A stretch of DNA of 64,000 nucleotides from Hordeum vulgare subsp. vulgare (GCF_904849725.1 NC_058518.1:504915225-504979224), one strand, 5' to 3'. Shown: positions 44,258 to 55,240, numbered from the stretch's first letter. Notes: a model not told the origin generated them from the sequence alone. Numbers and translations are program-made.

Positions 44258-45337
44258 TCAATGATTTAAGTTCATCACTAATCCCGATGGTAGCTGAAGT
44301 GACACTGTGCCGACGGCGATTGCATCAACCTTGGAACCATTTCCTACGCGCATCGTCACTTCGTCTTTCGCCAGCCTTCGTCTATTCCGCAGTTCCTGCT
44401 TCGAGTTGCAAATGTGAGCAACAGAACCGGTATCGAATACCCAGGCACTACTACGAGAGCCGGTTAAGTACACATCAATAACATGTATATCAAATATACC
44501 TGATTTTTCTTTGCCCGCCTTCTTATCTGCCAGATACTTGGGGCAATTGCGCTTCGAGTGACCCATACCCTTGCAATAGAAGCACTCTGTTTCAGGCTTA
44601 GGTCCAGCCTTGGGTTTCTTCGGCGGATTGGCAACAGGCTTGCCGCTCTTCTTCGAATTGCCCTTCTTGCCTTTGCCGTTTCTCTTGAAACTAGTGGTCT
44701 TGCTCACCATCAACACTTGATGCTCTTTACGGAGTTCAGACTCTGCGACTTTCAGCATCGCAAACAACTCGCCGGGAGACTTGTTCATCCCTTGCATGTT
44801 GTAGTTCAACACAAAGCCTTTATAGCTTGGCGGCAGTGATTGAAGGATTCTGTCAGTGATAGCTTCTTGCGGGAGTTCAATCCCCAGCTCAGCTAGACGG
44901 TTTGAGTACCCAGACATTTTGAGCACATGTTCACTGACAGACGAGTTTTCCTCCATCTTGCAAGCATAGAATTTATCGGAGGTCTCATACCTCTCGATCC
45001 GGGCGTTCTTCTGAAAGATAAACTCCAACTCCTGGAACATCTCAAATGCTCCATGACGCTCAAAGCGACGTTGAAGTCCCGGTTCTAAGCCATACAAGAC
45101 TGCACATTGAACTATTGAGTAGTCCTCCTTACGTGCTAACCAAGCGTTCTTAACATCGTGATCAGCCGTAGTGGGTGGTTCATCTCCTAGCGCAGCATTA
45201 AGGACATAATCCTTCTTCCCAGCTTGTAAGATTAGCTTAAGGTTACGAGCCCAGTCTACAAAGTTGCTTCCATCATCTTTCAACTTAGCTTTCTCTAGGA
45301 ACATATTAAAATTCAGGATGACTGTCGCGTGAGCCAT
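44258..45337 (-). pseudogene. Angela-2 gag and protease, truncated by a 149-base deletion
   Basis: ATG at 45337 (MAHATVILNFNMFLEKAKL) opens a 359-codon gag with LPPSYKGFVLNY, the zinc knuckle CFYCKGMGHSKRNC and the intact protease site WVFDTGSVAHIC. The frame stops after GLVMNLNH because about 149 bases present in Angela-1 (encoding the rest of the protease) are missing between 44206 and 44278. The loss is not a multiple of three and throws pol out of frame. Confidence 0.92.
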
Positions 45338-46580
45338 GTTCTACAACACAAATATATTCAAAGTGGACTTAGACTATGTTGAAGATAATTAGAGTTCAAC
45401 TTAATCAAATTATATGCTAAACTCCCACTCAAAAAGTACATCTCTCCAGTCATTTGAGTGGTTCATGATCCACTTACACTATCCCAAGTCCGATCATCAC
45501 GTGAATTGAGTATAGTTTCAGTGGTAAGCATCCCTATGCTAATCATATCAACTATATGATTCATGATCGACCTTTCGGTCTCATGTGTTCCGAGGCCATG
45601 TTTGTACATGCTAGGCTCGTCAAGCTTAACCCGAGTGTTCCGCGTGTGCAACTGTTTTGCACCCGTTGTATGTGAACGTTGAGTCTATCACACCCGATCA
45701 TCACGTGGTGTCTCGAAACGACGAACTGTAGCAACGGTGCACAGTCGGGGAGAACACAATTTCGTCTTGAAATTTTAGTGAGAGATCACCTCATAATGCT
45801 ACCGTCGTTCTAAGCAAAATAAGGTGCATAAAAGGATTAACATCACATGCAATTCATAAGTGACATGATATGGCCATCATCACGTGCTTCTTGATCTCCA
45901 TCACCAAAGCACCGACACGATATTCTTGTCACCGGCGCCACACCTTGATCATCCATCAACGTGTTGCCATCGGGGTTGTCGTGCTACTTATGCTATTACT
46001 ACTAAAGCTACATCCTAGCAAAATAGTAAACGCATCTGCAAGCACAAAAGTTAGTATAAAGACAACCCTATGGCTCCTGCCGGTTGCCGTACCATCGACG
46101 TGCAAGTCGATATTTCTATTACAACATGATCATCTCATACATCCAATATATCACATCACATCGTTGGCCATATCACATCACAATCATACCCTGCAAAAAC
46201 AAGTTAGACGTCCTCTAATTTTGTTGTTGCATGTTTTACGTGGTGACCAAGGGTATCTAGTAGGATCGCATCTTACTTACGCAAACACCACAACGGAGAT
46301 ATATGAGTTGCTATTTAACCTCATCCAAGGACCTCCTTGGTCAAATCCGATTCAACTAAAGTTGGAGAAACCGTCACTTGCCAGTCATCTTTGAGCAAAG
46401 GGGGTTACTCGTAACGATGAAACCAGTCTCTCGTAAGCGTACGAGTAATGTCGGTCCAAGCCGCTTCAATCCAACAATACCGCGGAATCAAGAAAAGACT
46501 AAGGAGGGCAGCAAAGCGCACATCACCGCCCACAAAACCTTTTGTGTTCTACTCGAGAAGACATCTACGCATGAACCTAG
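45338..46580 (-). other. Angela-2 leader between PBS and gag
   Basis: Non-coding, homologous to the Angela-1 leader at 25273-26530. No gene is seen. Confidence 0.7.
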
Positions 46581-46593
46581 CTCATGATGCCAC
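46581..46593 (-). other. Angela-2 primer binding site
   Basis: The complement reads GTGGCATCATGAG next to the LTR end. It is similar to the Angela-1 site and to the plant initiator-Met tRNA complement. Confidence 0.6.
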
Positions 46594-48419
46594 TGTTGGG
46601 GAACGTCGCATGGGAAACAAAAAATTTCCTACGCGCACGAAGACCTATCATGGTGATGTCCATCTACGAGAGGAGATGAGTGATCTACGTACCCTTGTAG
46701 ACCATACAGCAGAAGCGTTAGAGAACGCGGTTGATGTAGTGGAACGTCCTCACGTCCCTCGATCCGCCCCGCGAACAATCCCGCGATCAGTCCCACGATC
46801 TAGTACCGAACGGACGGCACCTCCGCGTTCAGCACACGTACAGCTCGACGATGATCTCGGCCTTCTTGATCCAGCAAGAGAGACGGAGAGGTAGAAGAGT
46901 TCTCCGGCAACGTGACGGTGCTCCGGAGGTTGGTGATGACCTTGTCTCAGCAGGGCTCCGCCCGAGCTCCGCAGAAACGCGATCTAGAGGAAAAACCGTG
47001 GAGGTATGTGGTCGGGCAGCCGTGAGAAAGTCGTCTCAAATCAGCCCTAATTGCTCCATATATATAGGAGGAGGGAGGGGGGGCCTTGCCTTGGGGTCCA
47101 AGGACCCCCAAGGAGTCGGCCGAGCCAAAGGGGGGAGGACTCCCCCCCAAACCGAGTTGGACTTGGTTTGGTGGGAGGAGTCCCCCTTCCTTCCGACCTC
47201 CTTCCTTTTTTTTTTCTTTCCTCTTGATTTTTCTTCTCTTGGCGCATTGGGCACTTGTGGGCTGTCCCACCAGCCCACTAAAGGCTGGTATGGCTCCCCC
47301 AATGCCTATGGGCTTCCCCGGGGTGGGTTGCCCCCCCCCCCTGGTGAACTCCCGGAACCCATTCGTCATTCCCGGTACATTCCCGGTAACTCCGAAAACC
47401 TTCCGGTAATCAAATGAGGTCATCCTATATATCAATCTTCGTTTCCGGACCATTCCGGAAACCCTCGTGACGTCCGTGATCTCATCCGGGACTCCGAACA
47501 ACATTCGGTAACCAACCATATAACTCAAATACGCATAAAACAACGTCGAACCTTAAGTGTGCAGACCCTGCGGGTTCGAGAACTATGTAGACATGACCCG
47601 AGAGACTCCTCGGTCAATATCCAATAGCAGGACCTGGATGCCCATATTGGATCCTACATATTCTACGAAGATCTTATCGTTTGAACCTCAGTGCCAAGGA
47701 TTCGTATAATCCCGTATGTCATTCCCTTTGTCCTTCGGTATGTTACTTGCCCGAGATTCGATCGTCAGTATCCGCATACCTATTTCAATCTCGTTTACCG
47801 GCAAGTCTCTTTACTCGTTCCATAATACAAGATCCCGCAACTTACACTAAGTTACATTGCTTGCAAGGCTTGTGTGTGATGTTGCATTACCGAGTGGGCC
47901 CTGAGATACCTCTCCGTCACACGGAGTGACAAATTCCAGTCTTGATCCATACTAACTCAACTAACACCTTCGGTGATACCTGTAGAGCATCTTTATAGTC
48001 ACCCAGTTACGTTGCGACGTTTGATACACACAAAGCATTCCTCCGGTGTCAGTAAGTTATATGATCTCATGGTCATAGGAATAAATACTTGACACGCAGA
48101 AAACAGTAGCAACAAAATGACACGATCAACATGCTACGTCTATTAGTTTGGGTCTAGTCCATCACGTGATTCTCCCAATGACGTGATCCAGTTATCAAGG
48201 AACAACACCTTGTTCATAATCAGAAGACACTGACTATCATTGATCAACTGGCTAGCCAACTAGAGGCATGCTAGGGACGGTGTTTTGTCTATGTATCCAC
48301 ACATGTAAATGAGTCTTCATTCAATACAATTATAGCATGGATAATAAACTATTATCTTGATACAGGAATTATAATAATAACTATACATTTATTATTGCCT
48401 CTAGGGCATAATTCCAACA
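46594..48419 (-). repeat. Angela-2 5' LTR (right copy)
   Basis: The LTR is 1826 bp, same length as its partner, followed by target repeat GGTTG. Confidence 0.92.
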
Positions 48420-48424
48420 GGTTG

Positions 48425-50436
48425 TACCACATCCGCCCCGACTGTTTTAAGCCATACAATGACTTATTCAGCTTTACACAATATATGTTGCGTTTTGCAT
48501 TGTTACTCGGGACAGAGATACCGTCAGGAACCTTCATATATATGTTCGAATCTAGTGACCCGTAAAGATATGCGGTCACGACGTCCATCAACTGCATGGA
48601 TAGACGATTTTGTACTGCCATTGATATAAGATATCGGAAAGTTGTTCCACTCATTACTGGAGAGTATGTCTCATTGAAATCAATGCCGGGTTTCTGCGTA
48701 AAACCTTGTGCTACGAGCCTTGCTTTATATCTCACCACCTCATTGTTCTCATTCCGTTTCCGGAGGAAAACCCATTTGAATCCCACAGGGAAAACATTGG
48801 GAGGTGTAGGTATTGCTTCAGTGAATACCTTCCTTTTGTTAAGCGAGGCAATTGCTGCTTGGATTGCATCCTTCCATTTAGGCCAGTCGGAGCGCCTTTG
48901 GCACTCGACGATAGACTTTGGATCATGATCAGTGATAAGGATATCTGCAATATTTTCAGCAAAATATATGTCGACAGTCGTAGACTTGCGGTCAAATGAT
49001 TCTCCAGAATCAACATAGTTGATGGAAATTTCTTGCACCCCTAGAGACTCTTCGTTATTTCCCAATATGATTGAGTCTAGGTGTTTCGATGTTCCAGCTA
49101 TTTTGTGCACATTGGAGCTGGGTTGTGAAGGTTGGCCTTCTACCGGATGAAAACTACCCATAAGGTGTTCATCAACGTTGAGTTGACTTGCATTTACTGA
49201 TTTTGAGGATTTTCTCCTCTCTCTCCTTTGCTGCTTGCGAGAAGCAGGTTCCGGGTCAGCGGCCGTACTACTCCCCCTCTTTTTAGGAACAGGGAGTTGA
49301 GTGGTTTTAGTTGGTACCTCCACTCTTTCGGGCGCATTCCTGGCTGGAATCAAGGATTTTGTAACACCTTTTAGATCAGTAAATGAATCTGGCAGATTAT
49401 TTGCAAGATGTTGCAAATTAATAATTTTCCGAACTTGTAGTTCGGTCTCTTGAGTACGTGGATCAGAGGTTGAAATGGCAATGGCATTCCAATCAATTTC
49501 CGGGCATTCTTTCTGGTACTTGAAATCTCCCCCTAATACCGGAAAATGTTGCTCGTCAAAAATGCAATCAGCGTGATGGGCTGTAAATAGATCCCCAGTA
49601 AGAGGTTCTAGGTACTTAATAATCGACGGTGATTTGTACCCCACATAGATCCCAAGTTTCCTGTGTGGGCCCATGGATGTCCGCTGTGGTGGTGAGATTG
49701 GGACGTACGTAGCACATCTGAACTTACGCAAATGGGAAATGCTGGGAGGATTTCCACGTACCAATTGCAGAGGGGAAGTACTGTGATATGCAGTAGGTCG
49801 CAATTGGATTAAGTCAGCAGCGTGTAAAATTGCATGACCCCAACACGAAGTTGGCAAGCTGCAATTCATTAACAAAGGTCTTGCAATGAGTTTGATCCTT
49901 TTAATTAGAGATTCAGCCAAACCATTTTGAGTATGGACGTATGGGACAGAGTGCTGAACTTCTATCCCCAAGGCCATGCAATAGTCATTGAAAGTACGTG
50001 AGGAGAATTCTGCAGCATTGTCCATGCGAATTGATTTAATCCGATTTTCTGGATAATGGGCCTGTAACTTAATTACTTCCCGCATTATCTTGGCAAATGC
50101 ATGGTTTCGTGTGGATAGAAGGCACACGTGTGACCATCGTGTAGATGCGTCAATCAGAACCATGAAATACCGAAATGGTCCAGATAATGGTTGGATAGGA
50201 CCACAAATGTCACCTTGAATGCGTTCAAGGAACTGAAGCGGTTCACCTTGTATTTTAAGGTGTGATGGCCTCAAAATTAGTTTCCCTGTGGCGCAGGATG
50301 TGCACACAAAGTCTGATGACTGAGGAAACTTTGACTCAAGCAAATTATGACCAATGGAATTGCTAGTAATTTTCCTCACCATCCCAACACTGGGGGTGAC
50401 CAAGGCGATCATGCCAAGTTTGGAATGCATTAACAT
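48425..50436 (-). pseudogene. Copia-B integrase and N-terminal half of reverse transcriptase
   Basis: The frame from 50436 is open for nearly 670 codons until the Angela-2 boundary. Integrase: zinc-binding end CTSCATGK, catalytic Asp in RIQGDICGP, second in IRMDNAAEFS, Glu in NGLAESLIKR. A long variable linker, rich in Ser/Lys, is followed by the RT start (WPKWKDAIQAAI, FPVGFKWVFLRKR, KARLVAQGFTQKPGIDF, MDVVTAYLYGSL, LNKSLYGLKQSGRMWYN), which is cut by the insertion and continues at 39619. MDNAAEF instead of SDRGGEY puts it in a different Copia lineage from Angela and Copia-A. All three integrase catalytic residues are present. Confidence 0.92.
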
Positions 50437-50854
50437 TCTGAAAAATTACCTTGTAAGCAACATGTTCTATGGGCTTGATGTACGTATAGTACAGTCCGGA
50501 CGATAGTGAAGGAATTCTTTCAAGTACTTGCTTGCCATATCCGTAATCTTTTGTGAAGAATAGAAACTCTTCTTTGTTGTCCTGATGAGTTTCAATGTGA
50601 AAACCATTTTTACGGATATCTCGAAAACTGATGAGGGTACGGGATGAATCGGGATACAGCAAGGCATCCTCAATTGTCACCTGTGTACCACCTGGGAGGG
50701 TAAATATGGCACGTCCAGTGCCAGCAATTACCGTATCGCGTCCAGCGATTGTCAAAATATCTCCATTCATCTTTTTCAGAGTCTGAAAATATTTCAACTC
50801 CCTCAGGATGGAGTTTGTGGTAGCACTGTCCACAAGGCATAATTCCTCTTCCAT
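50363..50854 (-). pseudogene. Copia-B protease and pre-integrase region; polyprotein start without gag
   Basis: The frame starts MEEELCLVDSATTNSIL, where L-V-D-S-A-T-T is the aspartic protease active site (usually D-S-G/A-A/C-T). It runs to the pre-integrase motif TWHDRLGHP, after which one extra base in a C run shifts the frame into the integrase frame. Upstream only about 85 bases remain before the 5' LTR (50939), with no zinc knuckle and no capsid-like sequence. Whether the ATG at 50854 is used is unknown. Confidence 0.85.
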
Positions 50855-50924
50855 CGGATTGTCACCGTAGAAAGCTTTTCTTCTTCCTGTCTATCTCTTC
50901 TCGTCGAAGGCGATGTGGAAGAAG

Positions 50925-50938
50925 CAGTGCTGATAACG
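50925..50938 (-). other. Copia-B primer binding site
   Basis: The complement reads CGTTATCAGCACTG directly after the LTR. TTATCAGCAC is a recurrent PBS-like sequence of some plant Copia elements. The tRNA cannot be named with certainty. Confidence 0.5.
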
Positions 50939-51132
50939 TGTTGTAATTGAAAAGAGAGAGATGTAATGGAAAACAACTATCCACTTTATTCTTGATGATG
51001 AACTTTATATGACAGGGAAAGGCGATTCCAGCATATGTCGGTTCCCGCATCGTGCGTGTGGTTCCCGCATCGTGCGTGCGGTTACAAGTAGAGATTAACT
51101 TAATTAATTACATAATTAATTAAACTCTAACA
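50939..51132 (-). repeat. Copia-B 5' LTR
   Basis: About 194 bp, nearly identical to 37919-38112. Followed by target repeat CAAAC and the continuation of the WRKY unit. Confidence 0.9.
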
Positions 51133-51375
51133 CAAACGAAGCGACCGAAAAAACCATCTCAGCGTGACCGCCGAGAAGTGACGCGGCTGGCTGGTCACTG
51201 AGAGCAGCCACGTCACTGGGCCAATCAGGAGCGAGTTCGTTAGCTCCGTTCATTAAGACCGATGACGAATGATTAAGTTGTCGGAGACAGAGCAGCTTGC
51301 ACGAGTATTTAGTGTCGGCCAAGCCGTACGGATCACGTACACGCACTTGCAAGATCTGGGCAGATCTACTCACAA

Positions 51376-52142
51376 AACCACAAACAAATTATGAAGATTG
51401 ATTATATAATCTGGTTTATAAAAATAATCTAGATGAAACATGTTTGGACGTCAGATTATATAAACTGTAATTCATATTTTACATTGCATAATGACTTGTT
51501 TGCCCCCTTTTTAAAAAAAAGATGAGGATGACAGTGGAAGAAATGTAATTAACTCCAACTTTACAAGGATAATGGGTCATTAGCAATCCATAATCTGATT
51601 TTAGCTGTCGTAAAATAGATTATGAGTTTTTAATAATATGTCGTCTTGTTTAAAGATAAAATAATTTATAATTGAGTGCGGACGTTTGGTGTTCGGCCTC
51701 CATGAAGGCCGAAATTTTTGAATAATTCAAAATTCAAACTTTTTGGTTTCAAAAAATCTGAAAAAAACATGGAAGTAAAGAAGGATGTTATGCGTATGTG
51801 TGCAAAAATTTAGGATGAAATACCTTAAAATACGATCTGCACAAAAAAAAACAAATTCATGACGTGAAATGATGAATAGTGTCATGTGTAAAAAAAGCCT
51901 CAGATTTGTCGTTTTTGCATAGCCCTCATTTCAATGTATTTTTTTCTGAAAATTTACACACATGTGTATTACGCCTTCACTTATCACTGTATTTTTTTTC
52001 ATAATTTTTTGAAATGTAAAAATATGAATTTTCGTGAAATTTGAATTTTAAATTTAAAGGCCTTCATGGAGCTCGGCCACCAAAAGCAATTTCCGTTTAT
52101 AATTGGATTATATAATCTAAGCGGTTCTAAATAGGTCTCAAT
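51376..52142. mobile_element. Tourist-like MITE upstream of WRKY gene 2, eroded and split
   Basis: The interior (ATTATATAATCTGG, TAATCTAGATG, CAGATTATATAAACTGTAAT, TTTACAAGGATAATGG) matches the MITE at 33760-34150. The left terminus is worn away. The right part resumes after a second MITE (51675-52095) and ends near TCTAAATAGG. The shared position in both WRKY units shows it predates their duplication. Confidence 0.75.
51675..52095. mobile_element. Mutator-like MITE nested in the Tourist-like MITE
   Basis: The 421-bp element is flanked by direct repeats TTTATAATTG (51665-51674 and 52096-52105). Its ends form inverted repeats that pair through TTTGGTG..CGG.CTCCATGAAGGCC, with the outer dozen bases degenerate. 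A 9- to 10-base target duplication fits Mutator-like elements. It is absent upstream of WRKY gene 1. Confidence 0.7.
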
Positions 52143-52179
52143 TATACGTATGTATTCTTGAAACTTTTCTTCGGTCATC

Positions 52180-52248
52180 GGTCAAACTTGCGGACGGGTT
52201 CACGGTCATGAACTGTGCTTGGCGCTTACCCGGTCCGGCACTATAAAT
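52180..52248 (+). promoter_or_regulatory. WRKY gene 2 proximal promoter: W-box and TATA box
   Basis: GGTCAA at 52180-52185, with a further GGTCAT a few bases before it, gives two W-box-like TGACC cores. TATAAAT is at 52242-52248, about 110 bases before the ATG. The block from the W-box to the TATA box is clearly homologous to 34578-34646. Confidence 0.65.
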
Positions 52249-52358
52249 CCTACTCCTCCCCTGCCGCCACCACACCAAGTTCATCCTCAGTTCATCACAA
52301 GACGCCACTGATCGGCAAGCTAACTAACTAGGTGCTGAGCTGAACCGGGGGGGCAGGC

Positions 52359-53147
52359 ATGGAGGACACGGCGGCGACGCTGGCGGCGGAGCTGGACCGG
52401 CTGCTTGCCATGGCGAGGGAGCTGGAGGCGCGCGTCGACGGCGACCAGGGCGCGCCGGGCGACGCCAGGCAGCTCTGCGCGGCGCTGGCCGAGTCCGTGG
52501 ACAGGGCCATCCGCCTCGCCGGGCGCAGCCCGCCCGGCGGCGAGGGCGAGGGCGAGGGCAATGCCACCGGCAGGTCGAGCGTGACCGGGCAGGTCAGGGG
52601 CGGCAGGAAGTCGGCGGCGGACAAGGTGCGGACGCAGGTGCGGGTAGCGTCGGTGACGGACGTGGGGCCGCTCAACGACGGGCTCAGCTGGCGCAAGTAC
52701 GGCCAGAAGGACATCCTGGGGGCCACGTACCCCAGGGCATACTTCCGGTGCACGCACCGGCACACGCAGGGCTGCCGGGCCACCAAGCAGGTACAGCGCG
52801 CCCACGCCGACCCGCTGCTCTTCGACGTCCTGTACCTCGGCGCGCACACCTGCGCCCAGGCCGCCGCGGTCCTGGCCAGCCTGGAGCACCAGCCTCCTGC
52901 CGCCTTCGGCCTGGAGCAGCAGCAGCAGCAGAGCAGCTCGCCGGAAGGGATCCAGTGGCCGGTAGAGTCCCTGACGCCGCCTTCCTTCCCCTCGTCGCCG
53001 GCGGGCTGCTACACGCCGGGGAACCCCTGGTGCCAGCTTGCCGGCAGCCACGGCTACGCTGACATGGCGTACGAGTACGACCCTCAGTTCGACGAGCTGT
53101 TGTTGAATCTGTCCGAGGTGTTCCAACCCGAGGTTCAGAACCTGTAG
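52359..53147 (+). CDS. Group III WRKY transcription factor, intronless (copy 2)
   Basis: A 262-residue paralogue of 34750-35511, nearly identical through the DNA-binding domain. WRKYGQK is at 111-117 and the zinc ligands are C131, C139, H163 and C165 (C-X7-C-X23-H-X-C, group III). Differences concentrate outside the domain: a longer Pro/Gly/Glu linker at 57-68, a Gln run at about 186-192 and a changed tail. The motifs PEGIQWPV, TPPSFPS and the final EVQNL are kept. Near the last ligand, HGEHTC of copy 1 is LGAHTC here. No intron and no disruption, so it is probably functional. Codon use is strongly G/C-ending like copy 1. It is expected to bind W-boxes in the nucleus; the target pathway is unknown. 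Confidence 0.95.
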   Translation: MEDTAATLAAELDRLLAMARELEARVDGDQGAPGDARQLCAALAESVDRAIRLAGRSPPGGEGEGEGNATGRSSVTGQVRGGRKSAADKVRTQVRVASVTDVGPLNDGLSWRKYGQKDILGATYPRAYFRCTHRHTQGCRATKQVQRAHADPLLFDVLYLGAHTCAQAAAVLASLEHQPPAAFGLEQQQQQSSSPEGIQWPVESLTPPSFPSSPAGCYTPGNPWCQLAGSHGYADMAYEYDPQFDELLLNLSEVFQPEVQNL

Positions 53148-53420
53148 GCGCCGCGGCCAGTATCGTACTGTATTTAGATTCAGACTCGTGTGATCGCCGG
53201 CCTGGGCAGACGTGCTGCTGTTGAATCTCTGGAGCAGGGGATCGGCATCGAAGGAGAAGTAGTTAGTGTTACTCCAACTGGTTCCGACCAGGTTATTGAA
53301 GGAGTCGTGTAGGATGTTAGCTCGGTTGCCCATGGTGAGAGAAAACAACTGAACCATCAACATCTAGAGCCTTATAATATGATTCTTCCGGAGCCGAAAC
53401 GTAGAGCAAATATGAAACTA

Positions 53421-53474
53421 CTCTCTCCCTTCATAACATACCTTGCAAAAACGTCTAGTAAGGAACGGAGGGAG
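53421..53474. mobile_element. Stowaway MITE remnant
   Basis: CTCTCTCCCTTCATAACATA ... AAGGAACGGAGGGAG are the two ends of a Triticeae Stowaway element brought together by an internal deletion, flanked by TA on the left. Confidence 0.55.
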
Positions 53475-54940
53475 CATTTGATTCTTGCATCGGCGAACCG
53501 TAGTTGCTTGATCTTGCTTCTATTTCCGCACCAAAATTTTCTGATGTAGAGAGTTAGAACGAATGACTTGACTACGTAGACGCGCTACATACCCGTCTTG
53601 ACGTGTGACGGCTACTAATCACTTGCATAGCGTGTCTCGCTGCAAGCTCACAGAGGGGGAAAAAAACTATGCGTAGTTGCAGACTACCGACACAGAGGTG
53701 TTTCAAAAAAATCACGGGACCTAGATTAAGCTAGTGTCCCTATGCTGCAGTGCAAAAGAACAGGGCCGTCGAATCCATCTGCGGACGTTGCATCCAACTG
53801 CCAAATATCACTGACTTTTCTCCTTGACCTTAAACTGGTAAGATGTTCTTCGTTGTCAAGTTTAAAATCCTTAGTTACTTCATTAGAAGTAGTCAAGTTT
53901 AAAGTGCTAATTGCTAAAATTACAAACTACTTAGTTGCCAAATTTAAACATCTTAATTGTTAGATTATAGGTACTTAGTTGCATATTTTCAAAATTAGAT
54001 GTCAAATTTACATGTACCTAGTTGTCATATTACAAAGTGCTTAGCTGCCATATTTAGGGAATCATGGATCAGACGTGCCTGCAGACGTTTTGGGGATCAT
54101 ATTTCCTAAGTCCGTATGTAGATGCTCTTATTAGAGCAAATTTATGAGTACTGTGTTACTGTCGGGTACAACACCTAATAGAAACCTTTCTTTTCAAAAT
54201 CCTTCATTAACATCTGAGGTTTTCAAAATAACATAATTTCAGACCTCATTGAAATATGCGAAATTTCATAAATTTTGGATATTTCCATAATTATTTTAGA
54301 TTTTGAAATTTCAAATTTCACTTCACTAACATAATTTAAAATTAATTTGATTCTACCTTGAAATTTCAGGGTTAAAAGTATTTCAGACCCTATTGAAATA
54401 TGCAAAAATTTGGAAATTTTATTGAATTCCCGTTGAAATTTTTAACCGCTGCTAGCTCTTGATGGCAACACGATCTCTGTGGATGTGCTCCCTTCAATCC
54501 TTTTTAGTTCGTATATAAGTTTTATTCGAAGTTCAAGTATTACTACTTTGGCCAAATTTATAAAAATATAAATATCCACAATGATAACTCAATATTGTTA
54601 GATTCATTGTGGAATATAGTTCCATATTATATACATTTGGTATTATGGATGTTGATTTTTTTTAATATAAATTTGAGTCGATACAAATTTAATAGACGGT
54701 GTAAAAAGGACCGGAGGAAGTAAAAGGCAAGGAAACTTCAAACCCTGCCGGCTGCGAGGATCCACGGACAAGATACGCAGTACACTTGTCGGTCTAGTTG
54801 CGTCGCTTGCTGTCCAGGGACGGTGCACTGGTCGTGTCGTGTGGGCACGCCGGTTCGTTCGTACGGTACCAGTTTTGTAGCCCTGCCGCTGTATCACCCG
54901 TACATGCATGGATGGATCATGGTTGGTTGGTTGGCTCGTG

Positions 54941-54966
54941 TTGTACGTACGTACGTACGTACGTAC
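54941..54966. repeat. ACGT tetranucleotide microsatellite
   Basis: About six uninterrupted ACGT units near 54943-54965. Confidence 0.8.
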
Positions 54967-55078
54967 CCGCATAGGCTTCGGCCTGGACGCTTCACGTCGG
55001 TCGTTTACCCTGGCCCAATTGCCTGGCTGCTAGCCTTAAAGTTACACGCCGCAGCTCAGTTGTGGCGTGCAAATTAAA

Positions 55079-55240
55079 TTGACCGAGCTCCGACGAAGTC
55101 TCCGGCCAACCGCGCGCCACTTTCCGGGCATCTTCCTCCCGCTCCCGGCAACGGCAAGCCATCAGGTACTGACACCGCCGCGTACATCCGCGGTGAATAT
55201 TCCGGGAAGATCACACTCAACTTCACGCCATGTACTGCCA
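55079..55240 (+). repeat. WRKY-unit upstream segment Y, copy 3
   Basis: GACCGAGCTCCGACGAAGTCTCCGGCCAACCGCGCGCCAC and CCGGGCATCTTCCTCCC match Y1 and Y2. By the order seen in the other two units, a third WRKY gene would be expected further right. Here the CACTA element intervenes and no WRKY gene is found before the window ends. Confidence 0.6.

Larger units (their letters stand above)
39625..48419 (-). mobile_element. Angela-2: Angela/BARE-type Copia retrotransposon inserted in Copia-B RT
   Basis: LTRs at 39625-41450 and 46594-48419, each 1826 bp, begin TGTTGGGGAACG and end ATTCCAACA on the plus strand. A perfect target duplication GGTTG lies at 39620-39624 and 48420-48424. Excision rejoins the Copia-B RT codons of ...GRMWYN. 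Roughly 30 differences between the LTRs (under 2 percent) make it the youngest element in the window. Coding: gag-PR 44258-45337 and pol 41503-44238, broken by a 149-base deletion and one stop. Confidence 0.95.
37919..51132 (-). mobile_element. Copia-B: gag-less Copia retrotransposon with short LTRs, interrupted by Angela-2
   Basis: LTRs of about 194 bp (37919-38112 and 50939-51132) start TGTTGTAATTG and end CTCTAACA on the plus strand and differ at only about four bases. A perfect target duplication CAAAC lies at 37914-37918 and 51133-51137. A PPT-like TTAGGGGGAG precedes the 3' LTR, and a PBS-like CGTTATCAGCACTG (complement of 50925-50938) follows the 5' LTR. The polyprotein (minus) runs protease, pre-integrase, integrase, RT, RNase H with two frameshifts and an Angela element inside RT. 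There is no room for gag: the protease motif begins about 85 bases after the PBS. Confidence 0.95.
53148..55078. other. WRKY 2 3' region and intergenic DNA
   Basis: The first 130 bases match the WRKY 1 3' flank. The rest is A/T-rich, with repeated TTTAAA-GTGCTTAGTTGC-like words at 53850-54050 suggesting an old degraded repeat. No gene is seen. Confidence 0.5.
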
